Source: Papaver somniferum
Lineage: Eukaryota; Streptophyta; Magnoliopsida; Ranunculales; Papaveraceae
Direction of reading: 5' to 3'
Length of the DNA: 64,000 nucleotides
Assembly (NCBI RefSeq): GCF_003573695.1
Contig: NC_039362.1
Coordinates: 193,188,827-193,252,826 of the forward strand
Shown: positions 55,429 through 64,000 of the stretch, piece after piece
How positions within the stretch are numbered: position 1 is the first letter of the stretch
Layout of the letters: every line of letters begins with the position of its first letter
Notes under the pieces: model-generated
Told to the model about the DNA's origin: nothing
Database searches by the model: none
The model's input: only the letters and a program-made list of their open reading frames with translations
Made by a program: the position numbers and the translations under genes

Positions 55429-55850
55429 CACAACAAACAATACAGTGCATCTATAGTCTAAACTCTAAAGTTACACGCGATGGTTTATACAGTTAAGGCA
55501 ATTCCTATGGCAAAGGACAAATTTATTTTTTTGTTGAGCCAGGTGCCAAACTGGTTTTTCCACTATGGAAAAGCACACAGCGGTTGATCACCAAGCGCCC
55601 GATTTTCAAACATACGCTGGCGTGGGAAGAAAAAACGTTGGAGTTTGAAACCAAAACGATGGCGTTGACGATGGAAACGTTGGCGTTGATGAAACCAACG
55701 CTAGCGTTAGACACAAAATCTCCAACGCCTATATTTCCTACGGTAGTGTTTTCCAAACTATAAATTCCTTCAGCTGAATTCATTTTCAGTCACACCACTA
55801 CCATTTCCTTCTTCTAAAACTCTTCTAAACCAAAAAATTCTAATACAATA

Positions 55851-58221
55851 TGAGCAACTTACTAAGAAAAGCGGTGAATAGTCTAAAGAAGAAAAGAGAT
55901 CGAAGAAATAAAACGGCACCATGGCCTTCCAAGTTGTATATTTTTCTCAAAATCGGGAAGCAGAGTATGCTTCGCCGAGTGTCGTCGTTGCTCCATCATT
56001 AGTCCAAGGTCATGTGTCGGGGCATCAAGGTCATGTGTCGGGGCATCAAGGTTGGTCTGAGAATGAGAAGGGGATTTTCAGACTTAAGGATTGTTTATGA
56101 AGTTTTACCCCCTCCAGTCCGAGAAAGGATTGACAGATATCCCTGGCGTGCGCTTTAAATTGTGAAGCCTAGAAGATACAACAACAGAATTCCGAAAAAA
56201 AATGGTAGAAAGGTGGTGGGCGACGACACACACATTCCATTTTTTGGATTCTGAAATTGGTAAGCTTGTTTAACTTAACCTAAATCATATTTTTTAAATA
56301 ATTATTAAATAATCAAAAGAATTAAACATAGTTGATATTATACTTGTAATAGAAATTACGCCCCTTGATTTGTATTTCATTTGTGGGATCCCAAGTGGAA
56401 TAGGAGAGTCGTCACCATTCAACGCTGACGAATGGATATCAAATAGTAAATGGGAGACACTTTTTCCCTCGTTTATAAAGAATTGAAAGTTGATGAGATT
56501 AAATTTTTAGACTTGAAGTATTTCCTTACCAAACCCAGAAACCCAGAACATGTAGATGACTATCCTGAACTCGAAAGGATGTTTATCTTATGAGTATTGG
56601 GTCAGATATTCTTTCCAAAATCAAATTTTGTTGCTCGTGTTGGTTGGTTTCAAGCGTTAGAAGATCTTGATAAAGCACCAGATTATGACAGGGGATCTGC
56701 AATTTTAGCAGAATTGTACTGGGGGATGGATGTAGAGTGTCCATGGGTGGAGATAACTTCACTGGTTTCTGGGACATCATAGAGGTAAATATAAAAATTA
56801 ATATATTTAGTAGAAGAATAATTTTTATGAGCAAATGTAGATTAAGTCAAAATACTAGAATTATGAAGTAATTTGTAGTATTGGTGGTATACCTACTTCC
56901 ATGTTAGTAAACCAATCCTTGAAGACGATACCCTTATATTTCCAATGTTGGATATGTACATCTCGACCAACTTAGCGAAGAACACTGGCAGAGACATCTC
57001 GAGTTCTAGTTTTGTTCAGAGGTTTCATCAAATGACTCGGAGCCACAACAACGTCGTTGTTTACCCTTACATTTATTTTTCTCATTATGGTGTTGATGTT
57101 GGACAACGTATTCTTGATTATTCACTGCGTAGAGTTATTTTTTACACTCCAGAATTGGATAGAGTAGTTTGGTACCTGGGAGAAAGACTGCAGTACCAAA
57201 TACAAGGTATATATGCAATTGCAATTAACCCGCCACAACAGATGCAAACCTCTGGATCATATTTTGATAGGCTGAGAAGAAGCAATTGGGAGAGGTATGA
57301 ACTAAATATACAGAGGGATAATATTGTTGAAGCGCAGTATGTCAGATGGTACGAGTCGATTGCGAAGCCTGTAATTGGGACACACAACATGCACATATAT
57401 GGGTTTGATTTCCCAGGGTTATCACGCCTGTCCCATGATGCAAGTATCGTTCCTAGCCAGCCACCTCCAAAAGAGCCATGCTTAATGACTTACCACACCA
57501 CGGGTGCAAGTTCTTCATCATCTTCGTCAAATATGCCTGAAATTCGTTGGGATATGCCAAATATTACTTCAAAAGGTGATCCAACCACGATCCCCATTGT
57601 TTCCCGATCTATGGAATGTGATTATCCTTACTACAATGTACTGCCACTGAGGAAGAGTTGCAGAACTAACTAAACGAGTACCATCGGATGACTCGGCAAA
57701 TGGGGGCTATACACTTGAATGTGTGTCGGAAATGGCACGAGGACACAATGTTTTGATTGATTCCAACTGTAAATGATGATGGGCGGCGGTCACAATCTTC
57801 TGATTCCACCAGGAGCAACAGATCATGGCACTATAGTGATGAAACTGTGGTGGGAAAAACACAAGTACGGCAGAGTTCTTCTTCACCACACATACGGCAC
57901 AATACTTCACCACAAACTATGCATGTATCTCAACCTCAAGTATTTTGTCTAGATCCTAGGCGCATTTCTTCATCATTCTCGCCCTACAACCCGAATAATT
58001 GCTATAGACCACCACCACTATCACCACTGCAACAAACATCTTATATGCTTGGAGGATCGAGTGCTTACCAATCGCCTAATGTTGGTCAACCAATTTTATC
58101 TCCTTATGGAAATTTATTTTCTATGTTGGCAACTGGGGATATCACAGGTCTATCCCCGGGTCTTGGAGAATTCTTGACTCCAGAAGAAAACAGTGGGAGA
58201 GCTAGCGATGAGCGACGTTAG
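55851..58221 (+). pseudogene. Plant mobile domain (MAIN-like) pseudogene
   Basis: The signature ERWWATTHTFHF (56215-56250) is the THTFHF motif of plant mobile domains. Further pieces are LDLYFICGIPSG (about 56366), LGQIFFPKSNFVARVGWFQA then EDLDKAPDYDRGSAILAELY (56597-56720), FPMLDMYISTN (about 56940) and RRVIFYTPELDRVVWY. The 242-codon frame 56945-57673 ends the domain. A Ser/Pro-rich tail (57757-58221) follows after stops. Several frame breaks (56100, 56270, 56490, 56590, 56780, 57673) indicate a pseudogene, although some could be introns. Such domains occur both in transposons and in host silencing/meristem proteins; here the TE context favours the former. Confidence 0.75.
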
Positions 58222-58309
58222 AGAGATTATTTGTAATTTTTAATTCTGCTACATTTGTAACTTTAGTTTTAAAAGTACGATGGTCTGAATTAAATGAAAT
58301 TACATATGT

Positions 58310-58790
58310 TTAAAATTAAGTGTTTTACATTGGATTCACTGAATTACGGCGGACTACATTAGCTTCAAAGAAGGGGTTGAAACTGTTCAACACCTTAAGG
58401 ATTTCGAAACATTTTTCGAAAGTAAAAGCCACATTTTTCCATCTTCGCCATTCAGCCGAAGATCTTGTTACCATCTCAGCATCAGTTTCACCTCTCAGTC
58501 TATATCGATTGGCTTGTATGGATAAAGCTACAAACTCACTTACTTCTTTCTTAATTGTACGAAAGAGATTTCTATGTCGCATATAGCACGACGACTCGGA
58601 TTACGGGTGTCACTACAGAACCCATCATGAATAACCACCCAGAAATTCACCCATGGATAGTTTGCTGAAGCAAGCTGAGTAAATAAAAAAAACATAGTTT
58701 CTGCAAATAGATTCTTCTTCTTCTTTATTATGCGGAGCGCACCGAACCAACAAGGGCCGAGACATGTTCAAGAATTGAAAATTTTGTTAA
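58310..58790 (-). pseudogene. Harbinger ORF1-like remnant opposite the PMD gene
   Basis: The minus-strand segment after about 58780 reads EEEESICRNYVFF-like, then breaks. An open part (58582-58325) contains YRLRGETDAEMVTRSSAEWR followed by RWKNVAFTFEKCFEILKVL, the typical ORF1/NAM-associated ending. It is a paralogue of 53515-53890. Confidence 0.6.
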
Positions 58791-59182
58791 AGTTGAAGAA
58801 TTTTTTTAAGCTCAGAGAAGAGTAAAGAAGACTAGATGTGTGAATGTGAATTTGGAGTTGAAATGGAGAGTATTTATAGAACTCAAAAATTATAGTCGTT
58901 AGATCACAAGAGTTCTAAGCCGTCCAGATTCAACCGTTAGTGGTTCTATGAAAAACTCGGCGCTTTCAGGAGAGACGTCGGCGTGTGGGGTAACAACGGG
59001 CGTTGTTAATACAAGCGCCAGCGTTAAAACGCTTAAGCTCTGGAGTTTTTGGCTCAAGCACCAGCGTTGGAGACAAGCTCGCCCTATCTATCATCACGCG
59101 CGCGCTACATGTTCCATCTCACTCAACAAACCAACAAATTTGTTGGTTTGTACATCCGTTTTTCATGTTTGTTGAGTCCATA

Positions 59183-59202
59183 CACTAGTGGAAAATGGGT
59201 GT
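59183..59202 (+). repeat. CACTA-like terminus
   Basis: CACTAGTGGAAAATGGGTG resembles the terminal repeat of plant CACTA elements and marks the start of the exon-fragment mosaic that follows. The reverse-complement end is not in the window, so the element, if any, runs off the right edge. Confidence 0.45.
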
Positions 59203-60659
59203 TTAACTACCCACATCCGAGACACTCATTAATGGTAGTTGGACCGCCGACCATAAATAACCGTCTCTGATATAATAAGAAAATGGACCATATCCGAGAG
59301 CTTAATAAGCTGTCTCAGAATAACAAAATTTATTTACCCTTGTATCCCTCTTCGAACTCCAATTCAGAGACCCGCAGGTGTACATTGCAGTTACTGTTTT
59401 AGATGTCTGATGAACGGCTGTAGATGTTTAAGATTTGAGCCATTGATTGAGATGAGATGGATGGCTGGATCGGAAAGAAGAGACCTCGTTATTATCGAGG
59501 ATAAAGATATCTTCTCCTTCTATCTACGCCTCATCTTTCTCCTCTTCACACTCACTCCTCACTCCTCAGCTTGTCTTTCCCTCTCCCTCCAACCACCACC
59601 GACTACCTTCAAAGAAATCATCTATCTACCACATCCATGAACAACACCAACACCGATCTTCAGTACAAAAACAACATCGATCTTGTAGTTAGACCGTTGG
59701 CCATTAGTGAAGTTAGGGTTTGGTTTTTCAAACAACATCAGGTACAATTAGGTTTCAATTCAAGTTCTCGTTATTTCTTTTCTTATAACTTTATTTGTTG
59801 ATTTGGTTGATTCTCTACACTGGGTTTTAATCATTTTTCGATTATTGGTTGATTTCAGGTTGATTTCTCAATTTGGTGCGATTATTAGGGATTGATTTTG
59901 CAAACTTCACAGGTACAAAATTTGAGTTTTAATTTATTTATTTTTTGTTGATTTGGTTGATTCTCTTCGTTGGGTTTTAAGCTTTTTTCGATTATTGGTT
60001 GATTTCAGGTTGATTTCTCAATTTGGTGCGGTTATTAGGGTTTGATTTTACAAATTTCATCAGGTGCAAAATTTGAGTTTTATTTTTTTTTCTTTTCTTT
60101 CAACTTGATTTTCTTTTTAGTTGGCTGTCTTCATTGGGTTTTAACCATTATTTGTATTTGTTTGATTTCGGGTATTTATTGTTTGATTTCAGTCAGACAA
60201 CTTAAGTTATAGGAACATCTTCATCAGGTAAAAGTTTTATCTGATTTTGGTATTTGGGTGATGTTAGTTGTTTTCATGATACTGAAGTTGGGGTTTGTTT
60301 GTTTAGATTTAGTCTACTGATCATGTATTAGGGTCTAGGTAATGAAGTAATATGTTTAATTTTAACTGATTTTGTCTCAATTCATGTGAAAGGATTACTG
60401 GTTTGGTGATGTTAATGTACAAGCACGTTCTGTTTTCTTCGAAGTAATTTTGTTTTGGTTGATGTCAAATGTAACGGGATTTCTGTTTTAACAACATGAT
60501 AGTTATAAAATGAATACTTCAGTGGTTGTACGTATATTAGTATTTGATTACATATGATGTTATTCTTAGTTCCAATATGACTTAGAATGATGATTTTTAA
60601 TCCAAGTTGACTAGGTTTTTGTGTTACTTTGTTAATCTTTCAAAGTAATTTTCTTGTAG
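59203..60659 (+). other. Leader-like region of the mosaic, with a 150-bp tandem repeat
   Basis: Positions 59500-59640 have the CT-rich composition of a plant 5' leader. Then a 150-bp unit (ttgttgatttggttgattct onward) is repeated: 59795-59944 and 59945-60094, with a partial third copy. The repeated unit includes ttgatttcaggttgatttc, so it duplicates an intron-like acceptor region. No protein is recognised. Confidence 0.5.
59795..60094. repeat. 150-bp tandem duplication
   Basis: Two units with about 90 percent identity by eye. Shared words include cgattattggttgatttcag and ctcaatttggtgcg. A diverged third start lies at about 60100. Confidence 0.7.
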
Positions 60660-61547
60660 ACAAGTATGATATGAGGAGAGGTCGGTTTGCAAAGAACGGA
60701 CTGATTCAGTACCAGATTGTATGCCAACAAGTTAATGTTGGTTCTCTGGAAGAGGTGATCAAACCATTTTTGCATCTTTCAACTGAGAAAGTTGAGAATG
60801 CAAAGACCCAGGCAGAGGCTTTAGAAGAAGCTCTAGACATTGATGACTTGGAAGCGGATAAGAGGCCTGAAGACTTGATGCTGAGCTATATTGGTGGAGA
60901 GAAGGGAAAGGATATATCTGACCGCGAGCTTGTTACTCTGTGGTTAGAGGCCTACAGAATGGTTCTCGAAATTCTCCGTAACAACACTAAACTAGAAGCA
61001 TTCTACGCGGTAAGCCATCTGATATTTTAATTAGGTTTACCTCCTTTCAACCGCTTTTTATCTCTTAGGCATTTTTGATTTTTCAGTCTTGATGAGTTTG
61101 AGTGTAATATTTCTCTCTATTGTAATGATGACTGCACACCGAGTCTTCCAGTTTTGTAAGAAGCACAAGAGAACAACTGAATTCTGTAGGCTTTGCGACA
61201 TAATCAGAAACCATCTTGCAAATGTTAACAAATACAAGGACCAGAAAGACATACCTGACTAATTGAGATTGAACTTTGGCAGGTATGTGGAGAATAATTA
61301 GTTCCATAGTCCAAGTATTTGCGTGGAAAAAACTACCTCGGTTCTCTATCTGAATTTTGTTATCTGATCTTGTGCAGGAAGCTTTTCGTTTTGTGTAAGA
61401 CATTCATGGTTTGATGTGTATGGTAAAGAAAACTCCCAAGCCATAAGTGATGGTCATTTATTATGGCAAGCTGACGGAGATGTTCCGGGTTTCGAACTAT
61501 CAACTTTATAATGCATATGCATGGTCCAAACTGTTCTCACGACAAAG
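60660..61547 (+). pseudogene. EIF3A: eIF3a (translation initiation factor 3 subunit a) fragments
   Basis: Exon 1 of the fragment (60660-61009) reads [40 protein letters not shown] and later [20 protein letters not shown], ending at a good donor (gcg|gtaagc). The next piece (61128-61262) reads [19 protein letters not shown] and [16 protein letters not shown], ending in a stop. The third (61378-61547) reads EAFRFV, stop, DIHGLMCMVKKTP and later YNAYAWSKLF. These are consecutive N-terminal (PCI-side) segments of plant eIF3a with intron positions kept. The missing start, internal stops and damaged acceptor at 61128 show a pseudogene fragment. Confidence 0.9.
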
Positions 61548-62370
61548 GTAAATAATTACGAAACACATGTTCCACCTTGTTCTAGTATTCATAGTGTTAA
61601 TGGTGGGTTTTTTTTGGCCACCTTGTTCCAAACTGTGATTGGTCACTTTGGTTCTGTTGGGGTCTGTTGATATTACTGAGCTTTGTCAGATATTTATGGT
61701 TTGCAAGTGACTTTGCAGGGTATAGATTTTATAAACCTTGTTGATGTATATATGGTGTGAATCATGGGATTCCATCTAATAAACTCCAAAATGTGGAAAG
61801 AACCTGAGTGGATTAGTAGTATGTTGGGGGACCACCTGTATAGAGTTTGGTTCTGCAGCTGTTGGGGGTGTCCTCGTGTTAGCTTTGGTATCTTTGATCC
61901 TTAATTCATCTTTGATCTGACTTTGTAATATATTTTTACAGGGTACTGCAGGAGTTGCCATAGCTAGTGTTTTGGGAGTCTAACGTATGCTTATAACAGA
62001 GCACAAGTATACTTTCAACAAAGAATGTTTGTCTGTTGGTTTAATATCTGTAATCAAATGCTCTTTCTTGCCTAAGTGCATTCGGTTTTGGTTTTAGGGA
62101 TGGGTCACGATTCTTGAGTTTTGGTTCGTAAAAGTAGGAAGCAGGCACAACAATTACATATTATACAAAGTACTGATACATCCTTGATGTGTGGTTTTCT
62201 TGTCATTACTTTTGTGTTGTTAGAACCGTCTTTTGACAAGAACATGCATCTTGGTATTGTTGCTCAAATTGGGTTATAGTAGTCAGGGGTTGATGCTAAA
62301 ATTGGGTTTTTAATTGATCATGTTAAGCCTTCGTTTGGAATTGTTGGCGATGTAACCTGTGTGCTTTTGT
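61548..62370. other. Between exon fragments, nothing firmly recognised
   Basis: A short exon-like piece after an acceptor (tttttacag, about 61940) reads GTAGVAIASVLGV and stops. Otherwise AT-rich intron-like sequence. Confidence 0.4.
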
Positions 62371-62480
62371 GGTCAGTGGACAAAAACAATGGAGGCTATG
62401 GATATGTTTCAGCTGCTCAAGATCCTAACATGTATCCTAACCAAGGCTATGTCGGTCCTGGATATGGTAACATGTATTCT
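62371..62480 (+). pseudogene. Tyr/Gly-rich exon fragment (RNA-binding-protein-like)
   Basis: After an acceptor-like gtggtcag, the frame reads NNGGYGYVSAAQDPNMYPNQ and YVGPGYGNMYSANYW. The YGY..AAQDPNMY style resembles the C-terminal low-complexity part of plant RBP45/47-type RNA-binding proteins. That is recollection and was not searched. Confidence 0.45.
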
Positions 62481-63199
62481 GCCAACTATTGGGTCTATAT
62501 TTATACTGCCACATGATATCTTATAAATGCATTTTTTTATATATAAATTGGAATTAATTAGTTTATGGGATTCATGTATAATCAACGACTAGAAGACTAG
62601 AATTTGAGAATGATATCGTGCCAGATTGAACGTGGTATGGCTAGCTAGTCCAAACTGGTAGCTAGGATTATCTTTTAAATTTCTATATGGTAGATTGATT
62701 AGTCCTATTTTGGCAAACTACTGCAATGATATTCAAGTGGTATAGGGTAGGAGTATCGTAGCTTGTGGATTGGTTCCTTGTTTGTCTTTAAAATGGGGAA
62801 TACTGCGAATGTCTCCATAGAATATGATGGCTGTTACGGCTTGGGATGGATGGTTTTTATTTCAAATACAAAATAAATTTCATTGGGTACTGATGATAAG
62901 CTAGGAATTCTTCATGTTAAATGGGTTGTCTCCCAAATTTATTTAAAATGTCAGAGTGTCTCTTTCGATTGTGTATACTCTATTTAACTTGTAAATCTCG
63001 TTGTCTAGATTTAGACCATCCTCATCTTAACGTACATTTTTAATATCAGGGGTTTGTTATATGTGACTTAGGTTGCAATTTATAAAGATTGGCAATGCGA
63101 AAACTCGTGTTGTCTGGCTGTTCCTAAAATTATACTTGGTTATCTATGAGCTTTGGTTTATTTCATACTCAAACTGATGCATAATGGTCGATTTTGCAG
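62481..63199. other. Intron-like spacer, nothing recognised
   Basis: AT-rich DNA with no frame of note before the dynamin exon. Confidence 0.5.
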
Positions 63200-63513
63200 C
63201 ACTTGGGAACTGTAATCAAGTCTCGCATCCCAGGCCTCCAGTCGATAATTAATAAAAGTATTGCTGAACTAGAGGCGGAATTGAGTCGTTTTGGCAAGCC
63301 TGTTGCTTTTGATGGTGGAGTAAGTCTACCTTAAATCTCAGTCTTCAATTCAGAGCCTATTGTCTTTAGTCTTCAATATGCACTTATGAGAAAACATGCA
63401 CTCAGTTATGGAGATTTGTCGTCTTTTACTTGTGGTTTTTTGCAGGTTAAACTGTACCTGATTATGGAGATTTGTCATCTTTATGATGGAATTTACAAAG
63501 AACATCTTGACGG
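63200..63513 (+). pseudogene. DRP1: Dynamin-related protein (DRP1-like) exon fragments
   Basis: The exon at 63200-63319, between attttgcag and gtaagt, reads [20 protein letters not shown] and [20 protein letters not shown]. The next at 63446, after tgcag, reads VKLYLIMEICHLYDGIYKEHLDG. Both match adjacent parts of the stalk/middle region of plant DRP1 dynamins (SRIPGLQ, EAELSRLGKP, LYMIMEICR.FD.IYKEHLDG), which pinch membranes at the cell plate and in endocytosis. There is no GTPase domain in the window. The exon following 63513 drifts into unrelated sequence. Confidence 0.85.
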
Positions 63514-64000
63514 CATGTATGTAGCTGGTAGATTAGAATGTAGCTGGTGTTACTTTCTGGTAGATTGGAATGTAGCTGCCCCTGCCCACACATGTGAGTT
63601 GACAACAAAACTTGAACCTCCTTTTGTGATTTGATTTTGAGTTTTATCTGTTGCCTTAGAATGATCTATTTGTTCCCCTGTGATGTCGTTACTTACAAAA
63701 AATAAAAACACATGAGTTTCCAAAGGATTCAACCCATTTCTTTGTATCTGCCTTCGATTTCCCTGTCAGCTACAGATATTAATTTTGACTAATGAGCCAA
63801 CTGTTGTTTACATGATCCTTATACCTTGAACATTACATTTATGGTATTGGTGGTTGGTGTATGTTGCAGGAACGACGTTCTTTGTCGTATGTGAACCAGG
63901 GACACAACACATGGATGCTCTACTTGATATCATTTATGAAGTATTGGCTAATTTCATCGTCATCGGAGGAGCTTATCGTTTTGTTGTTTAACATGTTGTT
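63514..64000. other. Right end of the window, nothing firmly recognised
   Basis: A small local duplication (tgtagctggtagatt... / gtagctggtgttactttctggtagatt) follows the dynamin exon at 63520-63570. A possible acceptor (tgttgcag, about 63869) precedes GTTCTTTGTCGTATG-type sequence that I do not recognise. Confidence 0.4.

Larger units (their letters stand above)
55497..59182 (+). mobile_element. Possible second Harbinger-like element with a plant mobile domain gene
   Basis: The left side GGCAATTCCTATGGCAAAGG, then ACAAATTTATTTTTTTGTTG, partly matches in reverse the right side ACAAACCAACAAATTTGTTG at about 59120-59150, followed by the CTCAACAAA family. Outermost bases do not pair and no target duplication was found, so the right border is uncertain. 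Subterminal regions on both sides carry AACGCTGGCGTTGG-like motifs in both directions (55610-55725 and 58970-59065). It holds a PMD pseudogene on + and an ORF1-like remnant on minus. Confidence 0.45.

Noticed and set aside
58940..59180. Clean terminal inverted repeat of the PMD-bearing element
   Set aside because: Only an internal part pairs with the left side; the outermost bases and target duplication do not, so the border is given as uncertain.
1..64000. tRNA, rRNA or organelle-derived segments
   Set aside because: No tRNA cloverleaf-like genes or rRNA stretches were recognised by eye, although short ones could be missed without a search tool.

Overview
The window looks like nuclear DNA from a eudicot plant. 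It is AT-rich, has intron-type splice borders, carries several F-box genes and a plant UDP-glycosyltransferase, and is crowded with Ty1/copia, L1-type LINE, PIF/Harbinger and Mutator-like remains. A basal eudicot of the poppy/buttercup group is possible, but that is only an impression from the style of the repeats. Reading by eye, I find just two genes with fully open frames: an F-box/LRR gene (493-1710, +) and a single-exon UGT (2240-3733, +). Nearly everything else is pseudogene or mobile element.

Layout. (1) 1-33.5 kb is a decaying array of F-box/LRR paralogues. Copy 1 is intact on +. Copies 2 (4.3-5.2 kb), 3 (15.0-16.3 kb) and 4 (26.7-33.1 kb) lie on the minus strand and are each broken differently. 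The array has been expanded by insertions: a 5.6-kb gene-fragment carrier with an 8-bp target duplication (5332-10889), a plus-strand LINE (about 11.3-14.3 kb), a minus-strand LINE (16.3-20.7 kb), a Mutator-like element (20.7-22.7 kb), a 5'-truncated copia (22.8-26.7 kb) and a nearly complete copia inside copy 4 (27651-32752). The paralogues act as empty-site references, so several insertion borders can be placed to the base. (2) 33.5-41.8 kb has no intact gene; it holds repeats, exon-like scraps and a TE-like stretch. (3) 41.8-45.4 kb holds two other F-box pseudogenes (an F-box-associated type and an FBD/LRR type), each with a partial duplicate beside it. (4) 45886-55425 is a PIF/Harbinger element with TTA target duplications and matching terminal inverted repeats. 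Its transposase is split by a 3.4-kb LTR-type insertion (itself carrying a 1.34-kb TIR element) and by a 2.2-kb Mutator-like element. (5) 55.5-59.2 kb holds a plant-mobile-domain (MAIN-like) pseudogene and an opposing Harbinger ORF1-like pseudogene, probably a second element. (6) 59.2-64 kb is a same-strand mosaic of host exon fragments: eIF3a, a Tyr/Gly-rich RNA-binding-like exon and a dynamin-related protein.

Recurrent theme. Several DNA elements that look unrelated each carry long arrays of their own short, palindrome-like motif: TGTACAtagtTGTACA in the 5.3-10.9 kb element, TGCATAACnnGTTATGCA in the two Mutator-like copies, and GTTCGGCT/AGCCGAAC in the 1.34-kb element. An 82-bp foldback insertion inside F-box copy 3 looks like a miniature of that last family. 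This shared architecture is the most unusual signal in the window.
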